Shown here piece after piece: positions 15,446-25,686 of a stretch of 34,722 nucleotides of DNA. The position numbers and the translations under genes were made by a program. Positions within the stretch are counted from its first letter, which is position 1. Each line of letters begins with the position of its first letter. The stretch covers positions 1 through 34,722 of the forward strand of contig CAMVLL010000015.1 of NCBI GenBank assembly GCA_947168315.1, read 5' to 3'. Source of the DNA: an uncultured Bacteroidota bacterium (lineage in GTDB: Bacteria > Bacteroidota > Bacteroidia > Bacteroidales > Bacteroidaceae). Under the pieces are notes generated by a model, which worked only from the letters and a program-made list of their open reading frames with translations, ran no database searches and was not told where the DNA came from.

Positions 15446-16051
15446 ATGAAAACAAAGAATTTCATTTTCAAAGGAATTTTAGCTCTGGCTGTTGCTTTGT
15501 CATTCAGCCAATGTGCAAACAATCAGAACAATGCAACTCCGGCACCTGCTGCCAACAATGAGGAAGTTGCTAACGCTAACTTAAGAATTGCATTTGTAGA
15601 AATTGATTCATTACTGACCAAGTATAACTTCTGCAAAGATCTGAACGAATTGATGCTGCAGAAAGAGGAAAACATCCGCACCACGTTGAACGAGAAAGCG
15701 AAAAAATTGGAAAATGAGATGCGCGAATTCGAGCGTAAGGTTCAAAACAATGGCTTCACTTCTCAGGAACGTGCTCAGCAGGAACAACAACGTATTCTGA
15801 AGCAACAACAAGACTTGCAGGAGTTGCAACAGAAATTAAGCGACGAGTTGGCTGCAGAGAATCAAAAGAACAATCTGGAATTGCGTGATTCCATCTCTTC
15901 CTTCATTAAACAATATAATAAGGATAAGAATTTCGACCTTATCATCAGCAACTCCGGACTCGACAACTTGCTCTATGCAAAGAAAGTATTGAACATTACT
16001 GACGAGGTGGTAAGCGGTTTGAATTCACGTTATACTTCGAAGAAGAAATAA
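15446..16051 (+). CDS. Skp/OmpH-family periplasmic chaperone, possibly a lipoprotein
   Basis: This 201-residue protein has a signal sequence ending at FSQC (Cys23), a low-complexity N/A/P linker (24-44), then a Skp/OmpH domain. The domain starts with the typical first strand LRIAFVEIDSLL and continues with long coiled-coil arms (about 65-155, rich in E, K and Q). It closes with the strand NFDLIISNSGLDNLLYA. Skp arms hold unfolded outer-membrane proteins in the periplasm. Cys23 with the linker suggests lipid anchoring, but Gln at -1 is a poor lipobox residue, so this is uncertain. It ends at a strong terminator. Confidence 0.82.
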   Translation: MKTKNFIFKGILALAVALSFSQCANNQNNATPAPAANNEEVANANLRIAFVEIDSLLTKYNFCKDLNELMLQKEENIRTTLNEKAKKLENEMREFERKVQNNGFTSQERAQQEQQRILKQQQDLQELQQKLSDELAAENQKNNLELRDSISSFIKQYNKDKNFDLIISNSGLDNLLYAKKVLNITDEVVSGLNSRYTSKKK

Positions 16052-16073
16052 ACATACTGATCAATTATACCGA

Positions 16074-16107
16074 AGAGGGGATGTCGAAAGACAATCCCCT
16101 CTTTTTT
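16074..16107 (+). terminator. intrinsic terminator after Skp-like gene
   Basis: AGAGGGGATGTC pairs with GACAATCCCCTCT around a GAAA tetraloop (one bulged base) and is followed by six T residues. Confidence 0.92.
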
Positions 16108-16161
16108 ATCACTTAACAGGCGTGGCTGATTCCCAATTGTAATTATTTCTTTCGACTATTA

Positions 16162-16192
16162 TTTGACCAATAAACAGAATCGGTTATATTTG
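16162..16192 (+). promoter_or_regulatory. textbook Bacteroidota promoter for the esterase gene
   Basis: TTTG at 16162-16165, a 19-base spacer, then TATATTTG at 16185-16192, a perfect TAnnTTTG. The ATG follows 27 bases later. Confidence 0.75.
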
Positions 16193-16213
16193 CATTATAC
16201 ATATCTTAAATAA

Positions 16214-17350
<1,137 letters not shown>

Positions 17351-17449
17351 AAAAGACATCATCGTGTGAATGGAACGAGATTGGATTATTCATCCACATC
17401 ACCACCCATCACTATTGTAACAACGAAATGTGGATAATTCTAAAAATCA

Positions 17450-17481
17450 AATCGGGCTGCACCTTTCGATGCAGCCCGATT
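17450..17481 (-). terminator. intrinsic terminator of the rubrerythrin gene
   Basis: AATCGGGCTGCA and TGCAGCCCGATT form a perfect 12-bp stem with an 8-base loop. On the minus strand a T-rich run (TTTGATTTTT) follows, 18 bases past the rubrerythrin stop. Confidence 0.85.
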
Positions 17482-17499
17482 CTATCATACAATGAATAA

Positions 17500-18048
17500 T
17501 TACTTCTCGAAATAACGTTTGTATAAGCCTTCGAAGCCTTTACCGTGACGAGCCTCATCCTTTGCCATTTCGTGAACAGTGTCATGGATAGCATCCAGAT
17601 TCAACTGTTTTGCACGTACTGCAATGCGCTTTTTATCTTCGCAAGCACCTTGCTCTGCCAGCATGCGCTTGTAGAGATTTGTCTTCGTATCCCATACTAC
17701 CTCGCCCAACAACTCGGCAAATCTTGAAGCATGATCAGCTTCCTCAAAGGCATAACGTTTGAAAGCCTCGGCAATCTCAGGATAGCCTTCACGATCGGCT
17801 TGACGGCTCATAGCCAAGTACATACCAACCTCGCCACACTCTCCATTAAAATGGGCTCTCAAGTCCTTCAACATTTCCTCGTCACATCCTTTAGCAACGC
17901 CAATCACATGCTCATCAGCAAATACTAGGCCTGCCTCTTCGTCCACTTCCTTAAACTTGGAAGCTGGAACCTTACAAACCGGACATCTTTCAGGTGCTGC
18001 ATCACCTTCGTATACGTAACCACATACTGTACAAATAAACTTCTTCAT
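17500..18048 (-). CDS. reverse rubrerythrin (N-terminal rubredoxin domain), peroxide-detoxifying
   Basis: This 182-residue protein has the domain order opposite to classical rubrerythrin. A rubredoxin-like Fe(Cys)4 domain comes first (Cys6, Cys9, Cys22, Cys25), then a ferritin-like four-helix diiron domain with Glu70/Glu73 (GECGE), EEADH (102-106) and DEARH (164-168). Reverse rubrerythrins of anaerobes reduce hydrogen peroxide with electrons from NAD(P)H via partner proteins and are usually oxygen-induced. All iron ligands are present. It is monocistronic, with a -7 box and a short leader inverted repeat upstream and a strong terminator downstream, and is divergent from nadE. Confidence 0.92.
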   Translation of the reverse strand: MKKFICTVCGYVYEGDAAPERCPVCKVPASKFKEVDEEAGLVFADEHVIGVAKGCDEEMLKDLRAHFNGECGEVGMYLAMSRQADREGYPEIAEAFKRYAFEEADHASRFAELLGEVVWDTKTNLYKRMLAEQGACEDKKRIAVRAKQLNLDAIHDTVHEMAKDEARHGKGFEGLYKRYFEK

Positions 18049-18080
18049 GTTTTTCTTTATTAAATGTTAGTCAATATATC

Positions 18081-18100
18081 AAGTCTTTTTCTTAAGACTT
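18081..18100. repeat. inverted repeat in the rubrerythrin leader
   Basis: AAGTCTT (18081-18087) and AAGACTT (18094-18100) form a 7-base inverted repeat between the -7 box and the rubrerythrin ATG. It could be a leader hairpin or an operator for an oxidative-stress regulator; no regulator is identified. Confidence 0.4.
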
Positions 18101-18106
18101 CCTTTG

Positions 18107-18114
18107 CAAAGATA
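18107..18114 (-). promoter_or_regulatory. -7 promoter element of rubrerythrin gene
   Basis: On the minus strand this reads TATCTTTG, a perfect -7 box, 59 bases before the ATG. A TTG about 18 bases upstream may be the -33 element. Confidence 0.55.
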
Positions 18115-18189
18115 GCATAATAAGCAAATGAAACAAGCCGTTCTACTCACTTTTTTTCCTTTTTATAAGTTAATTCACAAATTAATCGT

Positions 18190-18197
18190 TATTTTTG
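18190..18197 (+). promoter_or_regulatory. -7 promoter element of nadE
   Basis: TATTTTTG matches TAnnTTTG and lies 35 bases before the nadE ATG. The -33 region is not clear. Confidence 0.45.
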
Positions 18198-18232
18198 CTA
18201 TATAAAGATTCCAAATCGAAAAGAAGTAGAAT

Positions 18233-20161
18233 ATGAAATACGGTTTCGTAAAGGTAGCCGCTGCCGTCCCCATGGTAAAAGTGGCAGATTGTGAGTTCAA
18301 TGTCCAGCAGATTCTGAATCTGATATCCCTTGCTGAGGAGAAAGGGGTGGAAATCATCGCCTTTCCAGAACTAAGCCTCACAGGATACTCTTGTGGGGAT
18401 TTGTTCCAACAGACCCTTCTCTTAGAAGAAGCAGAGATTGCCTTGATGAAGATTGTTAATATGACACGTCAGATGAGCGTCATCTCGATTGTCGGTATGC
18501 CCATCGTTCATAAAGGTGCCTTGATGAACGCCGCCGTTGTTCTACAAAAGGGGAAGGTATTGGGTGCTGTTCCCAAAACACACATACCAAACTACAAGGA
18601 GTTCTATGAGAAACGCTGGTTTGCCTCTGCCAAGGATGTTCCCGAAGGTGAGATCCGTCTGTGCGGACAGCTGGTACCAGTCAGCGCCAACCATATTTTT
18701 GACACACAAGAGACTAGCTTCGCCATTGAAATCTGCGAGGACGTGTGGGCTCCCGTACCGCCAAGTTCTGCTCTCTCACTCAAGGGCGCGGAGATTATCT
18801 TCAACCTATCGGCCGATAATGAATGTATCGGCAAGCACGAGTACCTGCTCTCTTTGCTGAGCCAACAATCAGCTCGCTGTCTGAGTGGCTATGTATATAG
18901 CTCGTGTGGATATGGTGAGTCGACTACCGACGTGGTCTATGCCGGCAACGGACTGATTTACGAATGTGGCAAGTTATTGAGTCGATCGAAACGGTTCCAA
19001 TATAAGGAGCAACTCATCATCAGCGAGATTGATGTAGAACGCATCCGCAATGAGCGGAAGATGAACACTACCTTTACTTCCAGCATTGAAGAAGTATCGT
19101 CCATCTCCGACAAGCATATCGGCACGGAGTTTATCAATCGTCCAAACCTGATCTTGACTCGTACTTATCCGCAACATCCGTTTGTTCCTGAAAACGAAGC
19201 GCTACTGAATGAGCGCTGCGAGGAAATCTTCGCCATTCAAGTGGCCGGACTCATCAAACGAATGGATCATTCACGTAGCGAGAAGGTCGTACTTGGCATC
19301 TCCGGTGGTTTGGACTCTACCCTCGCCCTCTTAGTCTGTGTGCGCGCATTCAATCAGTTGAAGATGGGATACGAAGGTATCATCGCCGTGACCATGCCAG
19401 GCTTTGGCACCACCGACCGCACGTATCAAAACGCATTGAACTTAATGGCTTCCTTAGGTGTAACCATCCGTGAAATCAGCATAAAAGATGCGTGCATCCA
19501 ACATTTCATGGATATTGATCACGACATCAATAACCACGATGTCACTTATGAGAACAGTCAGGCACGCGAACGTACTCAGATTTTGATGGATATCGCCAAC
19601 CAAGTGGGCGGCCTCGTCGTAGGAACAGGCGACTTGTCTGAGCTGGCCTTAGGATGGGCAACTTATAACGGCGACCATATGTCGATGTATGGCGTTAATG
19701 CCAGCATCCCAAAGACTTTGGTTCGCTATCTGGTGAGATGGGTTGCGCTGAATGGAGTGGATGAAGAGTCAAAGAAAACTCTATTGGATATTGTCGACAC
19801 CCCGATCAGTCCAGAACTGATTCCGGCCGACGAACAAGGAAATATCCAACAGAAGACGGAAGACCTGGTCGGACCGTATGAACTACACGACTTCTTCCTC
19901 TATTATTTCTTGCGTTTTGGCTATCGTCCGAATAAAATCTATCTGTTGGCTACCCATACTTTCAAGGGTATCTACGATGAAGAGACCATCAAGAAATGGC
20001 TTTACACCTTCTTCCGCCGTTTCTTCCAACAGCAGTTCAAGCGTTCTTGTCTGCCTGATGGGCCAAAAGTAGGAAGTGTATCGCTGAGCCCGCGTGGAGA
20101 TTGGCGGATGCCGAGCGATGCAAGCGCCAACCTCTGGTTGAAAGAATGTAAGGAACTATAA
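18233..20161 (+). CDS. nadE: glutamine-dependent NAD+ synthetase
   Basis: This 642-residue two-domain enzyme catalyses the last step of NAD synthesis: deamido-NAD plus ATP plus glutamine to NAD. The N-terminal nitrilase-type glutaminase (about 1-280) shows the catalytic triad Glu46 ([11 protein letters not shown]), Lys115 (VPKTHIPNY) and Cys168 (EICEDVW). The C-terminal NAD synthetase (about 320-640) has the ATP pyrophosphatase loop SGGLDS (357-362) and [23 protein letters not shown]. All key residues are present and the length fits the glutamine-dependent class. Its stop overlaps the stop region of hisB on the other strand by six bases, so no separate terminator fits between them. Confidence 0.95.
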   Translation: MKYGFVKVAAAVPMVKVADCEFNVQQILNLISLAEEKGVEIIAFPELSLTGYSCGDLFQQTLLLEEAEIALMKIVNMTRQMSVISIVGMPIVHKGALMNAAVVLQKGKVLGAVPKTHIPNYKEFYEKRWFASAKDVPEGEIRLCGQLVPVSANHIFDTQETSFAIEICEDVWAPVPPSSALSLKGAEIIFNLSADNECIGKHEYLLSLLSQQSARCLSGYVYSSCGYGESTTDVVYAGNGLIYECGKLLSRSKRFQYKEQLIISEIDVERIRNERKMNTTFTSSIEEVSSISDKHIGTEFINRPNLILTRTYPQHPFVPENEALLNERCEEIFAIQVAGLIKRMDHSRSEKVVLGISGGLDSTLALLVCVRAFNQLKMGYEGIIAVTMPGFGTTDRTYQNALNLMASLGVTIREISIKDACIQHFMDIDHDINNHDVTYENSQARERTQILMDIANQVGGLVVGTGDLSELALGWATYNGDHMSMYGVNASIPKTLVRYLVRWVALNGVDEESKKTLLDIVDTPISPELIPADEQGNIQQKTEDLVGPYELHDFFLYYFLRFGYRPNKIYLLATHTFKGIYDEETIKKWLYTFFRRFFQQQFKRSCLPDGPKVGSVSLSPRGDWRMPSDASANLWLKECKEL

Positions 20162-21301
20162 GACTCCTTTGCTCGAAGGTACTTCGAAATGATAAATATC
20201 CCTTTGCACAGCCATCTTCAACGACCGTGCAAAGGCTTTAAATATACCTTCTATCTTGTGATGCTCGTTCTCACCTTCTGCCTTGATATTTAGGTTCATA
20301 CGAGCCGAATCACTCAATGATTTGAAAAAATGCAGGAACATCTCCGTCGGCATGTCACCGATTTTCTCACGTTGGAATGTCGCATCCCAAACCAACCATG
20401 GACGACCACCAAAATCCAACGCCACCTGACACAAACAATCATCCATAGGCAGGCAAAAACCATAGCGTTCAATCCCTCGCTTGTTGCCTAATGCCTCGTA
20501 CAGACACTCACCTAAAGCCAATCCAGTATCCTCAATGGTATGATGTTCATCCACCTCCAAGTCGCCCTTCACCTTTACGGTCAAATCCATGTTCCCGTGT
20601 TTCGCTATCTGTTCCAACATGTGGTTGAAGAAGCCTAAACCAGTGTCAATATCACTCTTACCCGTTCCGTCCAGATTCAGCTGGATCAAGATATCTGTTT
20701 CCTTCGTCGTCCGTCGTACTTCTGCCCTCCGTTCACCTGCAAACAGGAACTCAGCCACCTTATCCCAGTCGGATGTAACCAGTACACACGACTCCAACAA
20801 GTCAGGACGATCTTCCAAACAGACGGTATCAGGTTGCAAAAGAATCGCCTTGCAACCTAAGTTCTTCGCAAGCTCTACATCCGAAGAACGGTCACCGATG
20901 ACAAAGCTATTGGCTAAGTCGTACTCACCATCTAAATACTTTGTCAGCATACCCAAACGAGGCTTGCGTGTAGGAGCATTATCCTCAGGGAAACTACGGT
21001 CAATGAGTACATCCTGAAATGTGATCCCTTCTCCTTCAAGTGTACGCATCACCAAGCGATGAATAGGCCAAAAGTCATCTTCTGGGAATGACGATGTACC
21101 CAAACCATCTTGGTTTGTCACCATCACCCGCTCGAAATCTAGTTTCTCGCAGATAAAACTCAGGTTTCGTATCATCTTTGGGTAAAACTCCAGCTTTTCA
21201 AACGAATCGACTTGATAATCGATGGGGGGCTCAATGATGAGCGTCCCATCACGGTCGATGAACAATACTTTTTTCTTCATATCATCTGGTTTCATGTTCA
21301 T
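20156..21301 (-). CDS. hisB: HisB, bifunctional histidinol-phosphatase / imidazoleglycerol-phosphate dehydratase
   Basis: This 381-residue fusion catalyses two steps of histidine synthesis. The N-terminal HAD phosphatase (about 1-170) has the nucleophile motif FIDRDGTL (Asp16/Asp18), VTNQDG and [10 protein letters not shown]. The C-terminal dehydratase (about 195-381) shows [21 protein letters not shown] and NEHHKIEG, the His-rich metal sites. The start at 21301 overlaps the hisC stop as ATGA, supporting coupled translation; in-frame ATGs at 21295 and 21280 are alternatives. It is the last gene of hisGDCB and runs tail-to-tail into nadE with a six-base overlap. Confidence 0.95.
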   Translation of the reverse strand: MNMKPDDMKKKVLFIDRDGTLIIEPPIDYQVDSFEKLEFYPKMIRNLSFICEKLDFERVMVTNQDGLGTSSFPEDDFWPIHRLVMRTLEGEGITFQDVLIDRSFPEDNAPTRKPRLGMLTKYLDGEYDLANSFVIGDRSSDVELAKNLGCKAILLQPDTVCLEDRPDLLESCVLVTSDWDKVAEFLFAGERRAEVRRTTKETDILIQLNLDGTGKSDIDTGLGFFNHMLEQIAKHGNMDLTVKVKGDLEVDEHHTIEDTGLALGECLYEALGNKRGIERYGFCLPMDDCLCQVALDFGGRPWLVWDATFQREKIGDMPTEMFLHFFKSLSDSARMNLNIKAEGENEHHKIEGIFKAFARSLKMAVQRDIYHFEVPSSKGVL

Positions 21302-22335
21302 TCATAATTTCGCAAGGCTACCAACAATTCATCATCTTCTTCCTTTGTACCAATGGTAATCCGCAGACAATCCTTACATAACGACACCTTATGACGATTT
21401 CGGACGATAATACCTTGGTCAACAAGATAGGCATAGATAGACGGAGCATCGGTTACACGTGCCAGGAAGAAGTTGGCATCTGTAGGAAAGACACGTTTGC
21501 AACAAGGTAATTGTCTAAACGCCTCGAAAAGTCGTGTACGCTCCTCAAGCAATACATCTACCCACGCAGAGACTTGATCCTGCTGTTGTAGGATGGACAA
21601 TGCCTCACGTTGTGTCAGCAAGTTGACATTATACGGATACTTCACCTTATTAAATAGGTTGATGATCTCCTTATCTGCAAAAGCCATGCCCAAGCGAATG
21701 GCAGCACATCCCCATGCCTTACTGAACGTGTTCAGGACAATCAGTTTCGGATACTTGTCCAAGTCAAACCGGAACGACCGTTGTTCGGAAAAATCCCCAT
21801 AGGCCTCATCGATGACGACAATGCCATCGAATTTTTCAAGGATCTGAATAATCTCATTCCGATCCATATTGTTTCCTGTCGGATTATTAGGGCTACAGAT
21901 CCAGATCACCTTGGTCTGAGCATCGGTAGCAGCCAACAAGCGGTTGGCCGACAGTTGGAAATTCGCATCCAAGAGCACCGGTCTATACTCCACATCATTG
22001 ATATCCGCACAAACCTGATACATTCCGTAAGTCGGTTCGATAGCCACCACATTATCTTCTCCCGGATTGGTGAAGCAACGGTAGACCAAGTCAATGGCCT
22101 CGTCACTACCGTTACCGAGAAAAATCTGTTCCTCTGCAACCTGCTTCATAACAGCTATCTTTCCTTTCAGTTCTGTTTGCAACGGATCCGGATATCGATT
22201 CAGCGGAGCATGGTAAGGATTCTCGTTCGCATCCAGAAAAACCCGAGCGACATGTCCACTATATTCGTTTCTCGCCGATGAATAAGGTTTCAAATTCCAG
22301 ATATTCGGTCGTGTCAATGCTTGTAAATCCCTCAT
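21298..22335 (-). CDS. hisC: HisC, histidinol-phosphate aminotransferase
   Basis: This 345-residue PLP enzyme (class I/II aminotransferase) transfers an amino group to imidazole acetol phosphate. The PLP Lys206 is in [18 protein letters not shown]. Other fold markers are [12 protein letters not shown] (phosphate loop), [19 protein letters not shown] and the C-terminal LRITIGT. It starts four bases after the hisD stop and overlaps hisB, so it is part of the hisGDCB operon. Confidence 0.95.
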   Translation of the reverse strand: MRDLQALTRPNIWNLKPYSSARNEYSGHVARVFLDANENPYHAPLNRYPDPLQTELKGKIAVMKQVAEEQIFLGNGSDEAIDLVYRCFTNPGEDNVVAIEPTYGMYQVCADINDVEYRPVLLDANFQLSANRLLAATDAQTKVIWICSPNNPTGNNMDRNEIIQILEKFDGIVVIDEAYGDFSEQRSFRFDLDKYPKLIVLNTFSKAWGCAAIRLGMAFADKEIINLFNKVKYPYNVNLLTQREALSILQQQDQVSAWVDVLLEERTRLFEAFRQLPCCKRVFPTDANFFLARVTDAPSIYAYLVDQGIIVRNRHKVSLCKDCLRITIGTKEEDDELLVALRNYE

Positions 22336-22339
22336 ATCA

Positions 22340-23617
22340 TTATTTCTTTAGTCGGACAGTCACAGCATTTCGGTGGGCATCCAGTCCCTCGTGTGTCGCC
22401 ATTGTCTCGATGGCCGGTCCGATTGTTTGTAATCCTTCTTTTGTAATCTCTTGAAAGGTGATTTTTCGAATGAAAGCATCTAGATTCACCCCGCTATATG
22501 CCTTGGCATAGCCTTTCGTAGGCAAGGTATGGTTCGTACCTGAGGCATAATCTCCCGCACTTTCCGGTGAGAAAGAGCCGAGGAAGACAGAGCCTGCATT
22601 TCGCACTTGTTCCGCTAACGTCGCATAGTCCTTTGTTTCGATAATCAAATGCTCGGGTGCATATTCGTTGGTCAGTTCCATCGCTTCCTCCATGGAATGA
22701 ACCAATACGAACCGACTGTTCTCCAAGGCTTTTGCTGCAATCTCTTTTCGTGGAAGCTCGTTCAACTGACGTTCAACTTCTTTCTCTACTTTCTGCAGCA
22801 ATTCATCCGATGTAGATACCAGCAGCACTTGGCTGTCGATGCCATGTTCCGCTTGCGACAACAAATCAGCTGCGACAAAGGCGGCATTGGAAGTCTCATC
22901 TGCCAACACTTCTACTTCAGAAGGACCGGCAGGCATATCAATCGCCACGTCGTACAACGATACTTGTTGCTTGGCAGCCTGTACATACTGGTTGCCCGGA
23001 CCAAAAATCTTATACACCTTCGGCACACTCTCCGTACCATACGCCATGGCACCGATAGCTTGCACACCTCCAGCTTTGAAGATACGGTTCACTCCAGCCA
23101 TCTTTGCGGCATATAGGATCACAGGATTGATTTTCCCTTGTCGATCGGGCGGTGTACAAAGCACGATTTCCCGACAACCGGCTATCTGAGCTGGGATAGC
23201 CAACATCAGCACCGTAGAAAACAGCGGTGCTGTACCACCAGGGATATACAATCCTACCTTCTCGATGGGGACAGCTTTCTGCCAACAGGTGACGCCCGAC
23301 TTTGTCTCAACTTTCGTTGACACGAATCGTTCTGATTCATGGAATGTACGAATATTCTCGGCAGCCAACGAGATGGCTTTTTTCAGTTCTTCGGGAACCA
23401 TACTCTCTGCTTCGGCTACCTCTTCTGCCGAAACAGTCAGCCCAGAAAGACGAACATGATCAAAGCGTTCCTCATAGTCCAAGACGGCCTCATTGCCTCG
23501 CGACTTAATATCGTTCAACACTCGGTTTACCGTTTCTCGCAAATCCTGTACATCCAGCTCCGGACGGCGAAGCAATTCACTCCAGGTCGCTCTCTTCGGA
23601 TATTTTACGATTTTCAT
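22340..23617 (-). CDS. hisD: HisD, histidinol dehydrogenase
   Basis: This 425-residue enzyme makes the last two NAD-dependent oxidations of histidine synthesis. The zinc ligands Gln255 and His258 (SQAEHG), Asp356 (AGDYASG) and His415 (GLDAHRNAV), and the catalytic pair Glu322-His323 (YAPEHL), are all offset by exactly four from the E. coli numbering, so the alignment is secure. [17 protein letters not shown] and [11 protein letters not shown] are further signatures. It starts 10 bases after the hisG stop. Confidence 0.96.
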   Translation of the reverse strand: MKIVKYPKRATWSELLRRPELDVQDLRETVNRVLNDIKSRGNEAVLDYEERFDHVRLSGLTVSAEEVAEAESMVPEELKKAISLAAENIRTFHESERFVSTKVETKSGVTCWQKAVPIEKVGLYIPGGTAPLFSTVLMLAIPAQIAGCREIVLCTPPDRQGKINPVILYAAKMAGVNRIFKAGGVQAIGAMAYGTESVPKVYKIFGPGNQYVQAAKQQVSLYDVAIDMPAGPSEVEVLADETSNAAFVAADLLSQAEHGIDSQVLLVSTSDELLQKVEKEVERQLNELPRKEIAAKALENSRFVLVHSMEEAMELTNEYAPEHLIIETKDYATLAEQVRNAGSVFLGSFSPESAGDYASGTNHTLPTKGYAKAYSGVNLDAFIRKITFQEITKEGLQTIGPAIETMATHEGLDAHRNAVTVRLKK

Positions 23618-23627
23618 CTTCGATATT

Positions 23628-24479
23628 TTAGATAATCATTTTCTCAATAGGCAGAACCAAGATGCCTTCGGCTCCCATCGATTTCAACTTCCCGATAATC
23701 TCCCAAAATGAATGTTCGCTTAGCACAGTATGTACCGAGCTCCATCCTTCTTGAGCCAACGGCATGACCGTCGGACTTCTCATGCCTGGCAAGACTTTCA
23801 CAATCTCTTCCAATCGGTCATTTGGAGCATTCATCAACACATATTTCTTGTCCTCTGCCGCCTGTACGGCTGCAATACGGAAGAGCAGTTCGTCAAGTAT
23901 CGCTTTTTTGTCCTCGTCCAAGCCTTGGTTAGCGATGAGCAAAGCCTCGCTCTGCATCACGATTTCCACCTCTTTCAGACTATTGCTCACCAATGTTGAG
24001 CCAGAACTGACAATGTCGAAGATAGCATCTGCGAGATGAATTCCCGGTGCAATCTCTACGGAGCCTGTGATAACATGAATCTCGGCCTGAATCTTATGTT
24101 CTTCCAGGTAATTCTTCAAGATCACTGGATAAGATGTCGCAATCTTCCTGCCTTCAAACCATTCCAGCCCCGGATAATCCTCCGATTTCGGAATGGCAAG
24201 CGACAAACGACACTTGCTGAAGCCCAACCGTTTCACAATGGAAGCATTCTCCTGACGCTCTACAAACTCATTTTCACCCACAATACCCAAATCGGCTACA
24301 CCACTGGCTACCGACTGAGGTATATCATCATCCCTGAGAAACAGAATCTCGATGGGGAAGTTCGGACTTTGCATGAGAAGTGTCCGTTTAAAGGAAGGAA
24401 TCTTGATATCCGCTTCCTGAAGCAACGACATCGTATCGTCATACAAACGTCCTTTTGATTGCACTGCTATACGTAACAT
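23628..24479 (-). CDS. hisG: HisG, ATP phosphoribosyltransferase (long form)
   Basis: This protein of about 283 residues is the committed first enzyme of histidine synthesis and is feedback-inhibited by histidine. The start at 24479 gives the canonical MLRIAVQSKGRLYDDTMSLL; a longer frame would run into the attenuator terminator. SGVADLGIVGENE and DIVSSGSTLVSNSLKEVE are PRPP/substrate-binding motifs. The C-terminal part after about residue 210 (KKYVLMNAPNDRLEEIVKVLPGMRSPTVMPL) is the ACT-like regulatory domain of the long form, so no HisZ is needed. Transcription is controlled by the leader at 24504-24662. Confidence 0.95.
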   Translation of the reverse strand: MLRIAVQSKGRLYDDTMSLLQEADIKIPSFKRTLLMQSPNFPIEILFLRDDDIPQSVASGVADLGIVGENEFVERQENASIVKRLGFSKCRLSLAIPKSEDYPGLEWFEGRKIATSYPVILKNYLEEHKIQAEIHVITGSVEIAPGIHLADAIFDIVSSGSTLVSNSLKEVEIVMQSEALLIANQGLDEDKKAILDELLFRIAAVQAAEDKKYVLMNAPNDRLEEIVKVLPGMRSPTVMPLAQEGWSSVHTVLSEHSFWEIIGKLKSMGAEGILVLPIEKMII

Positions 24480-24503
24480 AATCCAAAATTTGATTTCTAT
24501 CAC

Positions 24504-24530
24504 AAAAAAAGGCTTACCAACCGGCAAGCC
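24504..24530 (-). terminator. attenuator terminator of the his operon
   Basis: On the minus strand GGCTTGCC-GGTT-GGTAAGCC (eight pairs, one G-U) is followed by seven T residues, and the hisG ATG follows 24 bases later. CGGTGGGC, just upstream at about 24557-24564, can pair with the left arm and loop (GCTTGCCG, several G-U) as an antiterminator. GTCACAT inside the leader peptide pairs perfectly with ATGTGAC at 24543-24549. Confidence 0.85.
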
Positions 24531-24567
24531 CTATATCTTTAGTCACATACTCCATCGCCCACCGAAT

Positions 24568-24612
24568 TTATTCGTTAGGTAAATGATGATGATGTGACAA
24601 TACTTCTTTCAT
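24568..24612 (-). CDS. hisL: His leader peptide with four consecutive His codons
   Basis: A short frame encodes MKEVLSHHHHLPNE and stop. It begins about 19 bases after the -7 box and ends 38 bases before the terminator stem. Four CAT codons in a row, directly upstream of a terminator in front of hisG, are the hallmark of ribosome-mediated attenuation, as in the E. coli hisL peptide with seven His. When histidyl-tRNA is scarce the ribosome stalls at the CAT run. That should free the downstream segment to block the terminator. When it is plentiful the ribosome reaches the stop and the terminator forms. This is my reading of the sequence; expression was not tested. Confidence 0.88.
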   Translation of the reverse strand: MKEVLSHHHHLPNE

Positions 24613-24630
24613 ATTTCGTATATTATGCGA

Positions 24631-24662
24631 CAAAAATAAAGTAATTTATTTATATCAACAAA
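24631..24662 (-). promoter_or_regulatory. promoter of the his operon
   Basis: On the minus strand TTTG (24662-24659) is followed after 20 bases by TATTTTTG (24638-24631), a perfect TAnnTTTG. The leader peptide starts 18 bases after the -7 box. Confidence 0.75.
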
Positions 24663-24701
24663 CTTTTATCAGAAAATCTTTCTTTTTCCTTTCAATTTGA
24701 A

Positions 24702-25001
24702 TTAAAATTCATAATCCACGCAAGCACGGTCCGCTTTTACGTCTTTCAATATACCAGCCGCCTTGACATGTTCCGGGTGAACTGAATAAGCTTTCACATC
24801 CTCTAGCGTATCAAATTCGCTCTCCAGACAAATATCCCAATTCTCAGAAGCATTGATATTATAGCCTACGAAGACCTTACGGATGAAAGGTATACATGAA
24901 GGAAGTGCTTCGATAGCTGATTTGAAGGCCAAGATGGATGTCATCTTCTCATCTTGAGAGAGGGATTCTTTTAATTTAAATAAAACAATGTGCTTTACCA
25001 T
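24702..25001 (-). CDS. Dabb (stress-responsive alpha/beta-barrel) family protein
   Basis: This 99-residue protein matches the Dabb family: the start MVKHIVLFKLKES, the central GYNINASENWDICLESEFDTLEDVKAYSVHPEHVKA and the closing CVDYEF are characteristic. Members form dimeric ferredoxin-like barrels, and functions range from stress response to cyclases. Nothing here fixes the activity. It lies upstream of the his promoter on the same strand with no obvious terminator, and is divergent from udk. Confidence 0.87.
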   Translation of the reverse strand: MVKHIVLFKLKESLSQDEKMTSILAFKSAIEALPSCIPFIRKVFVGYNINASENWDICLESEFDTLEDVKAYSVHPEHVKAAGILKDVKADRACVDYEF

Positions 25002-25025
25002 GATTCGTATTTTTAATTAATTTGT

Positions 25026-25033
25026 TACTTTTG
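25026..25033 (+). promoter_or_regulatory. -7 promoter element of udk-mltF
   Basis: TACTTTTG is a perfect -7 box 41 bases before the udk ATG. A clear -33 is missing. Confidence 0.5.
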
Positions 25034-25074
25034 TATGCGAAGATAATCATTTGTTCACAAATTAACCAAATACC

Positions 25075-25686
25075 ATGATAATAATTGGAATTGCAGGAGG
25101 TACAGGCTCCGGTAAAACGACGGTTGTGAAGAAAATCATGGAACGATTCCAACCCGACGAAGTGGTGTTGTTACCACAGGATTCATATTATAAGGATAGC
25201 AGTAATGTTCCTGTTGAAGAAAGACAAAACATTAATTTCGATCATCCAGATGCCTTCGACTGGGCTCTTCTTTCCAAACATATATCGATGTTGAAAAAAG
25301 GGGAATCCATCGAACAACCTATTTATTCCTATATCACTTGTACCCGCCAAAAGGAAACCATTCATATCGAGCCCAAAGAAGTGGTGATCATTGAAGGAAT
25401 CCTTGCCCTTTGGGATAAGAGACTTCGCAGTCTGATGGACCTGAGAATTTTCGTAGATGCTGACCCAGACGAACGACTTATCCGTGTTATCCAACGCGAC
25501 GTCATTGAACGTGGACGAACTGCTGAAGCTGTCATGGATCGATATATAAGGGTTTTAAAGCCGATGCACATGGAATTTATCGAGCCGTGCAAACGTTATG
25601 CCGACCTTATCGTTCCTTTAGGAGGAATGAACACCAAGGCTATCGAAATTCTCCGTCTTTATATCGAAAAGATCCTGGGTAAATGA
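25075..25686 (+). CDS. udk: uridine kinase
   Basis: This 203-residue P-loop kinase phosphorylates uridine and cytidine in pyrimidine salvage. Walker A is GGTGSGKTT (8-16). LLPQDSYYKD and NFDHPDAFDW are the substrate-binding blocks of uridine kinase, and DLRIFVDADPDERLIRVIQRDVIERGR is the lid and base region. Its stop overlaps the start of the mltF-like gene (ATGA), an unusual pairing of nucleotide salvage with wall turnover that may simply be shared transcription. Confidence 0.94.
   Translation: MIIIGIAGGTGSGKTTVVKKIMERFQPDEVVLLPQDSYYKDSSNVPVEERQNINFDHPDAFDWALLSKHISMLKKGESIEQPIYSYITCTRQKETIHIEPKEVVIIEGILALWDKRLRSLMDLRIFVDADPDERLIRVIQRDVIERGRTAEAVMDRYIRVLKPMHMEFIEPCKRYADLIVPLGGMNTKAIEILRLYIEKILGK

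Noticed and set aside
24610-24632. dif-like sequence (GTATATTATG matches half of the E. coli dif site)
   Set aside because: Only the XerD half resembles dif; the other half does not. The sequence overlaps the his transcription start and leader peptide, so chance similarity is likely.
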